Source of the DNA: Apostichopus japonicus
Lineage: Eukaryota; Echinodermata; Holothuroidea; Aspidochirotida; Stichopodidae
Length of the DNA: 62,000 bases
Assembly (NCBI RefSeq): GCF_037975245.1
Contig: NC_092569.1
Coordinates: forward strand, 26,797,168 to 26,859,167
Direction: 5' to 3'
Shown one piece after another: positions 27,134-39,538 of this stretch. The number at the start of each line of letters is the position of its first letter. The stretch's first letter is position 1. The notes below the pieces were generated by a model. The model was not told the DNA's origin. It searched no databases and saw nothing but the letters and a program-made list of their open reading frames with translations. The position numbers were made by a program, and so were the translations under genes.

Positions 27134-29276
27134 TGAATATATGTGGCTTACAAACCTTAGGAACAGTTCAACTTACTTATGAATATATGTGGCTTACAAT
27201 ACTTACGAATATTTAAACTAACATATGAATATTTGTGGCTTACAAATCTAAGAAATAGTTAAACTTACTTATGAAAATCTTATGCTTTAATTACCTACGA
27301 ACAGTTAAACTTAGCTATAAATATCTGTGGCTCACATTCGTAACGAATAGTTAAATTCACTTATAAATATATATGGCTTTAAGTACCTACGGATTGTTAA
27401 ACTTACTTAAAAATATATGTGGCTTATAATACTTAGGAATAGTTAAACTTACTTATGAATGTCTGTGGCTTACAATATACCTACGAATTCTTTAACTTAC
27501 TTATGCATATATTTGGCTTATAATATTTATGAATGGTTTAACTTAGAAATTTCTGTGGCTTGAAATCCTTACGAATAGTTAAACTAAGTTATGAATATAG
27601 GTGGCTTACAATACTTACGAATAGTTAAACTTACTAATAATTATCTTTAGCTTACAATATACCTACGGATAGTTCAACTTACTTATGCGTACATTGGCGC
27701 ACAATACTTGTGAATGGTTAAACTTACTTATGAATAGCTGCCGTTACAATACTTACGAATAGTTAAACTAACATATGAATATATGTGGCTTACAATTCTT
27801 AGAAATAGTTAAACCTACTTATGAATATCTTATGCTTTAATTACCTTCGAATAGTTAAACTTGGTTATGGATATCTGTGGCTCACAGTCGTAACGAATAG
27901 TTAAATTCACTTATTAATATCTGAGGCTCAAAATATCTACGAATAGTTAAACTTACTAATGAATATCTGTGGCTTATAATACTTACAAATAGTTTAACTT
28001 ACTTATGAATATCTGAAGCTTACAACCATTAGGAATAGTTAAACTTACTTATGAATAGAGGTGGCTCACAATCGTAACAAATAGTTAAATTCACTTATAA
28101 ATATCTGTGGCTTTAAATACTTACGAATAGTTAAACTTACTTATAAATATATGTGGCTTACAATACTTAAAAATAGTTTAACTTACTCATGAATATATGT
28201 GGCTTGCAATGCTAAAGGAATAGTTAGACTTAATTACGAATATATGTGGCTTACAATATACCTACGAATAGTTAAACTTTCTTATGAATATATGTGTTTT
28301 ACAATACTAAAGAAATAGTTAAATTCACTTATAAATATATGTGGCTTTAAATACTTACAAATAGTAAAACTTACTGATAAATATATGTGGCTTATAATAC
28401 TTAGAAATAGTTAAACTTACTTATGAATATCTTATGCTTTAATAACCTACGAATAGTTAAACTTGGTTATGGATATATGTGGCTCATATTCGTAACGAAT
28501 AGTTAAATTCACTTATAAATATCTGTGGCTTCAAATATCTACGAATAGTTAAACTTACTTATGAATATCTGAAGCTTACAACCTTAGGAATAGTTCAACT
28601 TAATTATGAATATCTGTGGCTTAAAATACCTAAGAATAGTTAAACTTACTTATGAATATCTTATGCTTTAATAACCTACGAATAGTTAAACTTGGTTATG
28701 GATATATGTGGCTCACATTCGTAACGAATAGTTAAATTCACTTATAAATATCTGTGGCTTCAAATATCTACGAATAGTTAAACTTACTTATGAATATCTG
28801 AAGCTTACAACCTTAGGAATAGTTCAACTTAATTATGAATATCTGTGGCTTAAATACCTAAGAATAGTTAAACTAACTTATGAATATATGCGGCTTACAA
28901 TACTTAGGATAAGTGAAACTTACTTATGAATATATGTTGCTTAATATACCTACGAATAGTTAAACTGACTTATAAATATATGAGACTTAAAATACTTACG
29001 AATAGCTGTGGCTTACTTATGAATATCTGTGGCTTACCATACTTCCGAATAGTTAAACTTAATTATGAAGATATGTGGCTTACAATACATACGATTAGTT
29101 CAACTTACTTATAAATATCTGTGGCTTAAAATACTTACACATAGTTAAACTTACTTATGTATATTTGTGGCTTATAATACTTAAGAATAGTTAAACTTAC
29201 GTAAGAATATCTGTGGCTTACAATACTTAGGAATAGTTAAAATTTCTTAATATGTATACCTGTTGTATTGTTTGGA
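25854..29276. repeat. Satellite segment 6: post-C, mid-type and pre-C monomers
   Basis: No gene. The 3.62-kb copy ends near 27133. Mid-type monomers follow to about 28960, including two 229-bp pentamers at 28431-28888. Near 28973 the sequence switches to the pre-C set (TATGAGACTTAAAATAC), skipping the post-B region. The short open frame at 28926-29114 crosses this switch and is not a gene. Confidence 0.82.
28431..28888. repeat. Two tandem 229-bp pentamers
   Basis: CTTATGCTTTAATAACC starts at 28431 and 28660, exactly 229 bp apart. Each pentamer holds five monomers in the order CTTATGCTTTAAT, GGCTCACATTCG, GGCTTCAAATATC, GAAGCTTACAACC and GGCTTAAATACC. Other parts of the window carry this pentamer once; 37440-38355 has four. 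Confidence 0.85.
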
Positions 29277-29482
29277 AGCATGGTATCACGGTAGCTTGGT
29301 AGCATGGTTACATGGTAGCATGGTATCATGGCAGCATGCTAGCAATGTAGCAATGTAGCATGGAAACATGGTTCAATGGTAGCACATCAGCATGGTAGCA
29401 ATGTAGCAATGTAGCATGGCAGCATGGTAACATGGTAACATGGTAGCATGGTAGCAAGGTAGCATGGTAGCATGGTAGGATG
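29277..29482. repeat. C block 4: (GGTAGCAT)n minisatellite
   Basis: Same flanks and unit order as C blocks 2 and 3, although the monomers on its left differ in origin. The C block with its immediate flanks therefore behaves as a conserved module. Confidence 0.92.
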
Positions 29483-32400
29483 AATATCTGTGAATAACAC
29501 TACTTAGGAATGGTTAAACTGAATTATGTATATCCGTGGCTTACAATAGTAACGCATAGTTAAAGATACTTATGAATATCTGTTGCTTACCTTACTTACG
29601 AATAGTTAAACTTACTTATAAATATATGTGGCTTACATTACTTACGAATATTTACACTTACGTAAGAATATATGTGGCTTACAATGCTTACAAATAGTTT
29701 ACTTTACTTATGAATATTTGTGGCTAACAATACTAAAGGAATAGTTAAACTTACTTATGACTATCTGTCGCCTACAATACACAAGGAATATTTAAAATCA
29801 ATTATGAATATAAGTGGCTTACAATATACCTACGAATGAATATCTACTTAATCATGAATATATGTGGCTTACAATGCTAAATGAATAGTTAAACTTAATT
29901 ACGAATATATGTGGCTTACAATATACATACGAATAGTTAAATTTACTTATGAATATATGTGGCTTACAATACTAAAAGAATAGTCTAACTTATTTAGGAA
30001 TAGCTGTGGCTTACAATACTTAAAAATAGCTATACTTACTTAGGAATATCTGTGGCTTAATTTACCTACGAATAGTTAAATTTAATTATAAATATCTGTG
30101 GCTCACATTCGTAACGAATAGTGAAATTCACTTATTAATATATATTGCTTTAAATACTTAAGAATAGTTAAACTTACTGATAAATATATGTGGCTTATAG
30201 TACTTAGAAATAGTTAAACTTAGTTATGAATGTCTGTGGCTTGCAATGCTAAAGGAATACTTAGACTTAATTGCGAATATATGTGGCTTACAATATACCT
30301 ACGAATAGTTAAACTTACTTATGATATATGTGTTTTACAATACTAAAGGAATAGTTAAATTCACTTATAAATATATGTGGCTTTAAATACTTACAAATAG
30401 TAAAACTTACTGATAAGTATATATGGCTTTAAATACCTACGAATTGTTAAACTTACTTAAAAATATATGTGGCTTATAATACTTACAAATAGTTTAACTT
30501 CCTCATGAATATCTGTGGCTTACAATATACCTACGAATTCTTTAACTGACTTATGCATATATTGGCTTATAATATTTATGAATGGTTTAACTTACTTAGA
30601 AATTTCTGTGGCTTCAAATACTTACGAATAGTTAAACTAACTTATGAATATATGTGGCTTACAATACTTACGAATAGTTAAACTTACTAATAATTATCTT
30701 TGGCTTACAATATACCTACGAATAGTTCAACATACTTATGCGTACATTGGTGCACAATACTTGTGAATGGTTAAACTTACTAATGAATAGCTGTTGCTTA
30801 CAATACTTATAAATGAATATATGTGGCTTACAATTCTTAGAAATAGTTAAACTTACTTATGAATATGTTATGCTTTAATTACCTACGAATAGTTAAACTT
30901 GGTTATGGATATCTGTGGCTCACATTCGTAACGAATAGTTAAATTCACTTATTAATATATGTAGCTTAAAATATCTACGAATAGTTTAACTTACTCATGA
31001 ATATATGTGGCTTACAATGCTAAAGGAATAGTTAAACCTAATTACGAAATATATGTGGCTTACAATATACCTACGAATAGTTAAACTTACTTATGAATAT
31101 ATGTGACTTACTTATGAATATATGTGGCTTAATGGTAATATAGTAAACTTACAATATGTGGCTAACTACTTTTGAATAGTTCAAGTAAATTATGAATATT
31201 TGTGGTTTAAAATACTGAAAAATAGTTAAACTTAGTTTTGAATATCTGTGGCTTATTATACTTCCGAATAGTTAAACTTACTATGAATATCTGTGGCTTA
31301 CAACACTTACGTATAAGTAATTAAACTTATTTATGAATATCTGTAGCTTAAAATACCTACGAAAACTTAAGCTAACTTTTGAATATCTGTGGCTGACAAT
31401 AGTAACGAATTGCTCAACTAAATTATGAATATCGTGGCTTACATTACTTACAAATAGTTCAATACACTTATGTATTACTGTGGCTTACATTACTTACGAA
31501 TAGTTCAACTTACTTATGAATATCTGTGGCTTTGAACACTAAAGTATAGTTAAACTTACCTATGGCTTACATTACTTACATTACCAGTGATTTAACTTAA
31601 TTATCAATATATGTGGCTTAAAATACCTACGAATTGTTCAACTAACTAATGAATATATGTGGCTTAAAATACTTCAAAGTAGTTCAACTTACTTATGAAT
31701 ATCTTTACCTTACAACACTTATAAGTTCTTAGACTTTATAATGAATATCTGTGGCTTAAAATACCAATGAATAGTTTAACTTACTTATGAATATCTGTGG
31801 CTAACAATAGTAACGAGTAGTTAAATTTACTTATGAATATATTTTGCTTACAATACTTATAAGTAATTAAACTTAATTATGAATATTTGTGGTTAAAAAT
31901 ACCTACGAATAGTTTTACTTACTTATGAATACCTGTGGCCTACAATAGTAACGAATAGTAAAACTAAATTACGAATATCTGTGGCTTACAATACCTACAA
32001 ATAGTTCAACTTATTTATGTATTTCTGTGGCTTACATTTCTTACGAGTAGTTAAACTTACTTATGAGTATCTGTGGCTTAAAATACCTACGAATAGTTCA
32101 ACTTACTTATGAATACCTGTGGCTTACAATAGTAACGAATAGTAAAACTAAATTACGAATATCTGTGGCTTACAATACTTACAAATAGTTCAACTTATTT
32201 ATGTATTACTTACGAGTAGTTAAACTTACTTATGAATGTCTGTGGCTTACAATAGTAAGGAATAGTTAAATTTACTTTTCAATATCTTTGGCTTACAATA
32301 CTTATAAGTAATTAAATTTAATTATGAATATCTGTGGCTTAAAATACCAACAAATAGTTAACTAATGAAAAGCTGTGGCTTCCAATAGTAACGAATAGCT

Positions 32401-32798
32401 AAACTAAATTATGAATATATGTGGCTTACAATACTTACAAATAGTTCAACTTACTTATGTATTTCTGTGGCTGACATTACTTACGAGTAGATAAACTTAC
32501 TTATACTTATAATTGTCTTTGGCTTATTATACTTGAAAGTAATTAAACTTAATTATCAATATCTGTGGCTTACAATAGTAACGAATAGTTAAACTTACAT
32601 AGAAATATCTGTGGCTTAAATAGTAACGAATAGCTAAACTTACTTATGAATATCTGTGGCTTACAACACTTACAAATAGTTAAACTTACTTATGAATTTT
32701 TGTGGCTTACAATGCTAATGAATAGTTTAACTAAATTATAGTTAAATTAAAATATAGTTAAACTAATATATGGATATCTGAGGCTTACAAGAAGGGTA
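29483..32798. repeat. Satellite segment 7: post-C, mid-type and pre-B monomers
   Basis: No gene. Post-C to about 30400, mid-type to about 31110, then a full pre-B stretch with the GTGATTTAACTTAATTATC marker near 31588. It is shorter than segment 3 because only one partial mid-type sub-unit is present. Confidence 0.82.
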
Positions 32799-33074
32799 TA
32801 ATGACAAAATGACGAAATGACAAAATGACGAAATGACGAAATGACGAAATGATGAAATGACCAAATGACCAAATGACCAAATGACCAAATGACCAAATGA
32901 CCAAATGACCAAATGACGAAATGACCAAATGACCAAATGACGAAATGACCAAATGACCAAATGACCAAATGACCAAATGACCAAATGACCAAATGACCAA
33001 ATGACCAAATGACCAAATGACCAAATGACAAAATGACAAAATGACAAAATGTCAAAATGACAAAATGACAAAAT
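32799..33074. repeat. B block 3: AAATGACC minisatellite, about 34 units
   Basis: 8-bp units in the same zonation as B block 2: AAATGACG and AAATGACA on the left, AAATGACC in the middle with two isolated AAATGACG units, AAATGACA on the right. Flanks identical to the other B blocks. Three minus-strand open frames are repeat artefacts. Confidence 0.94.
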
Positions 33075-36000
33075 AGTGAATAAATGATTAATATATTTGG
33101 TTAACAACAGTAACGAATAGTTTAACTAATGAATATCTGTGGCTTACTATATTCTGAATAGTTAAACTAAAGGATTAATATATATTATATGTGGCTTACA
33201 ATACCCACAAATAGTTAAATTTACAATAGAAATGATTAGTTAGACTTTCTTATGAATATCTGTGGTTTACACAACTCGAAAGCAATTAAACTTAAATTAA
33301 AAATATCTGTGGCTTAAATAGAAAAGAATAGTTAAACTTATGAATATAATAATTTATGAATATAAACATTATGAATATCTGTGGCTTACAATAGTGACAC
33401 ATATTTAAACTTACTTATGAATATCTGTGGCTTACAATGCTAAAGGAATAGTTGAACTTAATTACGAATATATGTGGCTTACAATATACCTACGAATAGT
33501 TAAACTTAATTATAAATATATATTTGGCTTAGGAATAGTTGAACTTACTCATGAAAATCTGTCGCTTACAATATTTATGAATAGTTAAACTGACTTATGA
33601 ATATCTGTGGCTTAAATAACATACGAATACTTAAACTTACTTATAAATATCTGTGGCTCACATTCGTAACGAATAGTTAAACTTACTTATAAATATATGT
33701 GGCTTATAATACTTACAAATAGTTGAGCCTACTTATGCATATATTTGGCGCAAAATACTTGTGAATGGTTTAACTTACTTAGGAATATATTTGGCTTACA
33801 ATACTTACAAATAGTAAAACTTTCTTATGTATATATGTGGCTTACAATACTAAAGGAATAGTTAAACTTATTTATGAATATCTGTCGATTACAATACTTA
33901 TGAATGGGTAAACATTATTATGAATATAGGTGACTTACAATATAGCAAAGAATAGTTAAACCCACTTATAAATATAAGTGGCTTACAAAAGTAACAAATA
34001 GTTAATATCACCTATAAATATATGTGGCTTGAAATACTTAGGAATAGTTAAACTTACTTATGAATATCTGTCGCTTACAATACTTAGGATGAGTAAACTT
34101 AATTATGAATATCTGTGCCTTAAAATACCTACGAATAGTTAAACTTACTTATGGATATCTGTGGCCTTAAATATCTACGAATAGTTAAACTTACTAATGA
34201 ATATATGTGGCTTACAATACTTATAAATAGTTTAACTTACTTATGAATATCTTTCGCTTACAATACTTAGGAATAGTTTAACTTACTTATGAATATCTTT
34301 CGCTTACAATACCTACAAAAGGTTAAACTTACTGATGAATATCTGTCGCTTACATTACTAAGGATGAGGTAAACTTAATTAGGCATATCTGTGGCTTAAA
34401 ATACCTAAGAATAGTTAAACTTACTTATGAATATATGCGGCTTACAATACTTAGGATAAGTGAAAGTTACTTATGAATATCTGTTGCTTAATATACCTAC
34501 GAATAGTTTAACTTTCTTATGAATATATGTGGCTCCCAATACTTTCGAATACTTTAACTTACTTATGAATATATGTGGCTTACAATCCTTAAGAACAGTT
34601 CAACGTACTTATGAATGTATGTGGCTTATAATACTTACAAATAGTTGAGCTTACTTATGCATATATTTGGCGCAAAATACTTGTGAATGGTTTAACTTAC
34701 TTAGGAATATATTTGGCTTACAATACTTACAAATAGTAAAACTTTCTTATGTATATATGTGGCTTACAATACTAAAGGAATAGTTAAACTTATTTATGAA
34801 TATCTGTCGATTACAATACTTATGAATGGTTAAACATTATTATGAATATAGGTGACTTACAATATAGCAAAGAATAGTTAAACCCACTTATAAATATAAG
34901 TGGCTTACAAAAGTAACAAATAGTTAATATCACCTATAAATATATGTGGCTTGAAAGACTTAGGAATAGTTAAACTTACTTATGAATATCTGTCGCTTAC
35001 AATACTTAGGATGAGTAAACTTAATTATGAATATCTGTGCCTTAAAATACCTACGAATAGTTAAACTTACTTATGGATATCTGTGGCCTTAAATATCTAC
35101 GAATAGTTAAACTTACTAATGAATATATGTGGCTTACAATACTTATAAATAGTTTAACTTACTTATGAATATCTTTCGCTTACAATACTTAGGAATAGTT
35201 AAACTTACTTATGAATATCTGTCGCTTACAATACTTAGGATGAGTAAACTTAATTATGAATATCTGTGCCTTAAAATACCTACGAATAGTTAAACTTACT
35301 TATGGATATCTGTGGCCTTAAATATCTACGAATAGTTAAACTTACTAATGAATATATGTGGCTTACAATACTTATAAATAGTTTAACTTACTTATGAATA
35401 TCTTTCGCTTACAATACTTAGGAATAGTTTAACTTACTTATGAATATCTTTCGCTTACAATACCTACAAAAGGTTAAACTTACTGATGAATATCTGTCGC
35501 TTACATTACTAAGGATGAGGTAAACTTAAGTAGGAACATCTGTGGCTTAAAATACTTACGAATAGCTAAACTTACTTATGAATATATGTGGTTTACATGC
35601 TTAAGGAATAGTTCAACTTACTTATGAATAGCTGTCGCTTACATTACTAAGGATGAGGTAAACTTAATTATGAATATCTGTGGCTTAAAATACCTACGAA
35701 TAGCTAAACTTACTTATGAATATATGTGGTTTACATGCTTAAGGAATAGTTCAACTTACTTATGAATAGCTGTTTTCTTTTACAATACATAAGAATAGTT
35801 AAACTTAATTATGAATATCTGTGGCTTAGAATACCTACGAATAGGTAAACTTACTTATGAATATCTGTGGCTTACTTTACTTACGAATAGTTAAATTCAC
35901 TTATAAATATATGAGGCTTAAAATACTTACGAATAGCTAAACTTACTTATGAATATCTGTGGCTTACCATACTTCCGAATAGTTAAACTTAATTATGAAG

Positions 36001-36206
36001 ATATGTTACTTACAATACATACGAATAGTTCAACTTACTTATAAATATCTGTGGCTTAAAATACTTACACATAGTTAAACTTACTTATGTATATTTGTGG
36101 CTTAAAATACCTAAGAATAGTTAAACTTACGTAAGAATATCTGTGGCTTACAATACTTAGGAATAGTTAAAATTTCTTAATATGTATACCTGTTGTATTG
36201 TTTGGA
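33075..36206. repeat. Satellite segment 8: post-B monomers with 922-bp and 229-bp duplications
   Basis: No gene. TTTGGCGCAAAATACTTG starts at 33744 and 34666, giving a 922-bp tandem period (about 20 monomers). CTGTGCCTTAAAATACC starts at 35035 and 35264, a further 229-bp duplication with a different monomer set from the 37440 pentamers. Ends with the pre-C flank. Confidence 0.83.
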
Positions 36207-36412
36207 AGCATGGTATCACGGTAGCTTGGTAGCATGGTTACATGGTAGCATGGTATCATGGCAGCATGCTAGCAATGTAGCAATGTAGCATGTAAACATG
36301 GTTCAATGGTAGCACATCAGCATGGTAGCAATGTAGCAATGTAGCATGGCAGCATGGTAACATGGTAGCATGGTAGCATGGTAGCAAGGTAGCATGGTAG
36401 CATGGTAGGATG
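36207..36412. repeat. C block 5: (GGTAGCAT)n minisatellite
   Basis: Same conserved flanks and variant order. One difference from C2-C4 is GCATGTAAACATGG in place of GCATGGAAACATGG near 36290. About 25 units. Confidence 0.92.
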
Positions 36413-39356
36413 AATATCTGTGAATAACACTACTTAGGAATGGTTAAACTGAATTATGTATATCCGTGGCTTACAATAGTAACGCATAGTTAAAGATACT
36501 TATGAATATCTGTTGCTTACCTTACTTACGAATAGTTAAACTTACTTATAAATATATGTGGCTTACATTACTTACGAATATTTACACTTACGTAAGAATA
36601 TATGTGGCTTACAATGCTTACAAATAGTTTACTTTACTTATGAATATTTGTGGCTTAGAACACTCACGTATAATTAAACTTACTTATTAATATATGTGGC
36701 TAACAATACTAAAGGAATAGTTAAACTTACTTATGAATATCTGTCGCCTACAATACACAAGGAATATTTAAAATCAATTATGAATATAAGTGGCTTACAA
36801 TATACCTACGAATGAATATCGACTTAATCATGAATATATGTGGCTTACAATGCTAAAGGAATAGTTAAACTTAATTACGAATATATGTGGCTTACAATAT
36901 ACCTACGAATAGTTAAATTTACTTATGAATATATGTGGCTTACAATACTAAAAAAATAGTCTAACTTATTTAGGAATAGCTGTGGCTTACAATACTTAAA
37001 AATAGCTAACCTTACTTAGGAATATCTGTGGCTTAATTTACCTACGAATAGTTAAATTTAATTATAAATATATGTGGCTCACATTCGTAACGAATAGTGA
37101 AATTCACTTATTAATATATATTGCTTTAAATACTTAAGAATAGTTAACCTTACTGATAAATATATGTGGCTTATAATACTTACAAATAGTTAAACTTAGT
37201 TATGAATATCTGTGGCTTGCAATGCTAAAGGAATAGACTTAATTACGAATATATGTAGCTTACAATATACCTACGAATAGTTAAACTTACTTATGAATAT
37301 ATTTGTTTTACAATTCTAAAGGAATATTTAAATTCACTTATAAATATATGTGGCTTTAAATACTTACGAAAAGTAAAACTTACTGATAAATATATGTGGC
37401 TTATAATACTTAGAAATAGTTAAACTTACTTATGAATATCTTATGCTTTAATAACATACGAATAGTTAAACTTGGTTATGGATATATGTGGCTCACATTC
37501 GTAACGAATAGTTAAATTCACTTATAAATATCTGTGGCTTTAAATATCTACGAATAGTTAAACTTACTTATGAATATCTGAAGCTTACAACCTTAGGAAT
37601 AGTTCAACTTAATTATGAATATCTGTGGCTTAAAATACCTACGAATAGTTAAACTTACTTATGAATATCTTATGCTTTAATAACCTACGAATAGTTAAAC
37701 TTGGTTATGGATATATGTGGCTCACATTCGTAGCGAATAGTTAAATTCACTTATAAATATCTGTAGCTTCAAATATCTACGAATAGTTAAACTTACTTAT
37801 GAATATCTGAAGCTTACAACCTTAGGAATAGTTCAACTTAATTATGAATATCTGTGGCTTAAAATACCTACGAATAGTTAAACTTACTTATGAATATCTT
37901 ATGCTTTAATAACCTACGAATAGTTAAACTTGGTTATGGATATATGTGGCTCACATTCGTAGCGAATAGTTAAATTCACTTATAAATATCTGTGGCTTCA
38001 AATATCTATGAATAGTTAAACTTACTTATGAATATCTGAAGCTTACAACCTTAGGAATAGTTCAACTTAATTATGAATATCTGTGGCTTAAAATACCTAA
38101 GAATAGTTAAACTTACTTATGAATATCTTATGCTTTAATAACCTACGAATAGTTAAACTTGGTTATGGATATATGTGGCTCACATTCGTAACGAATAGTT
38201 AAATTCACTTATAAATATCTGTAGCTTCAAATATCTACGAATAGTTAAACTTACTTATGAATATCTGAAGCTTACAACCTTACAAATAGTTCAACTTAAT
38301 TATGAATATCTGTGGCTTAAAATACCTAAGAATAGTTAAACTTACTTATGAATATATGTGGCTTACAATACTTAGGATAAGTGAAAGTTACTTATGAGTA
38401 TCTGTTGCTTAATATACCTACGAATAGTTTAACTTTCTTATGAATATATGTGGCTCCCAATACTTACGAATACTTTAACTTACTTATGAATATATGTGGC
38501 TTACAATCCTTAAGAACAGTTCAACGTACTTATGAATATATGTGGCTTATAATACTTACAAATAGTTGAGCTTACTTATGCATATATTTGGCGCAAAATA
38601 CTTGTGAATGGTTTAACTTACTTAGGAATATCTGTGCCTTAAAATACCTACGAATAGTTAAACTTACTTATGGATATCTGTGGCCTTAAATATCTACGAA
38701 TAGTTACTAATGAATATATTAATAATAACTTACTAATAACTTACTAATAACTTAAATTAATAATAACTTACTAATGAATATATGTGGCTTACAATACTTA
38801 TAAATAGTTTAACTTACTTATGAATATCTTTCGCTTACAATACTTAGGAATAGTTCAACTTACTTATGAATATATGTGGTTTACATGCTTAAGGAATAGT
38901 TCAACTTACTTATGAATAGCTGTTTTCTTTTACAATACATAAGAATAGTTAAACTTAATTATGAATATCTGTGGCTTAGAATACCTACGAATAGGTAAAC
39001 TTACTTATGAATATCTGTGGCTTACTTTACTTACGAATAGTTAAATTCACTTATAAATATATGAGGCTTAAAATACTTACGAATAGCTAAACTTACTTAT
39101 GAATATCTGTGGCTTACCATACTTCCGAATAGTTAAACTTAATTATGAAGATATGTGACTTACAATACATACGAATAGTTCAACTTACTTATAAATATCT
39201 GTGGCTTAAAATACTTACACATAGTTAAACTTACTTATGTATATTTGTGGCTTAAAATACCTAAGAATAGTTAAACTTACGTAAGAATATCTGTGGCTTA
39301 CAATACTTAGGAATAGATAAAATTTCTTAATATGTATACCTGTTGTATTGTTTGGA
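36413..39356. repeat. Satellite segment 9: post-C, four pentamers, post-B-like and pre-C monomers
   Basis: No gene. Contains the four-copy 229-bp pentamer array (37440-38355). A small slippage cluster of AATAACTTACT units lies at about 38709-38775. The open frame at 39215-39409 on the minus strand runs through the next C block and is not a gene. Confidence 0.83.
37440..38355. repeat. Four tandem 229-bp pentamers
   Basis: CTTATGCTTTAATAAC starts at 37440, 37669, 37898 and 38127, each exactly 229 bp apart. Copies differ at a handful of bases, for example TTCGTAGCGAATAG in copies 2 and 3 where copies 1 and 4 have TTCGTAACGAATAG. Copies 2 and 3 sharing that variant indicates stepwise duplication inside the array. 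Confidence 0.88.
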
Positions 39357-39538
39357 AGCACGGTATCACGGTAGCTTGGTAGCATGGTTACATGGTAGCA
39401 TGGTATCATGGCAGCATGCTAGCAATGTAGCAATGTAGCATGGAAACATGGTTCAATGGTAGCACATCAGCATGGTAGCAATGTAGCAATGTAGCATGGC
39501 AGCATGGTAACATGGTAACATGGTAGCATGGTAGGATG
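39357..39538. repeat. C block 6: (GGTAGCAT)n minisatellite, shortened
   Basis: Same flanks and unit order as other C blocks, but it starts GCACGGTATCACGG and lacks three units near its right end (the GGTAGCAAGGTAGC portion is missing). About 22 units. Confidence 0.9.

Larger units (their letters stand above)
19296..32784. repeat. Super-repeat unit 2 (about 13.5 kb)
   Basis: B block 2, post-B monomers with a 1006-bp internal duplication, then a 3.62-kb tandem duplication that includes the C block (C2 and C3). Next come mid-type monomers with two 229-bp pentamers, a third C block (C4), post-C and mid-type monomers, and pre-B monomers leading to B block 3. Confidence 0.78.
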
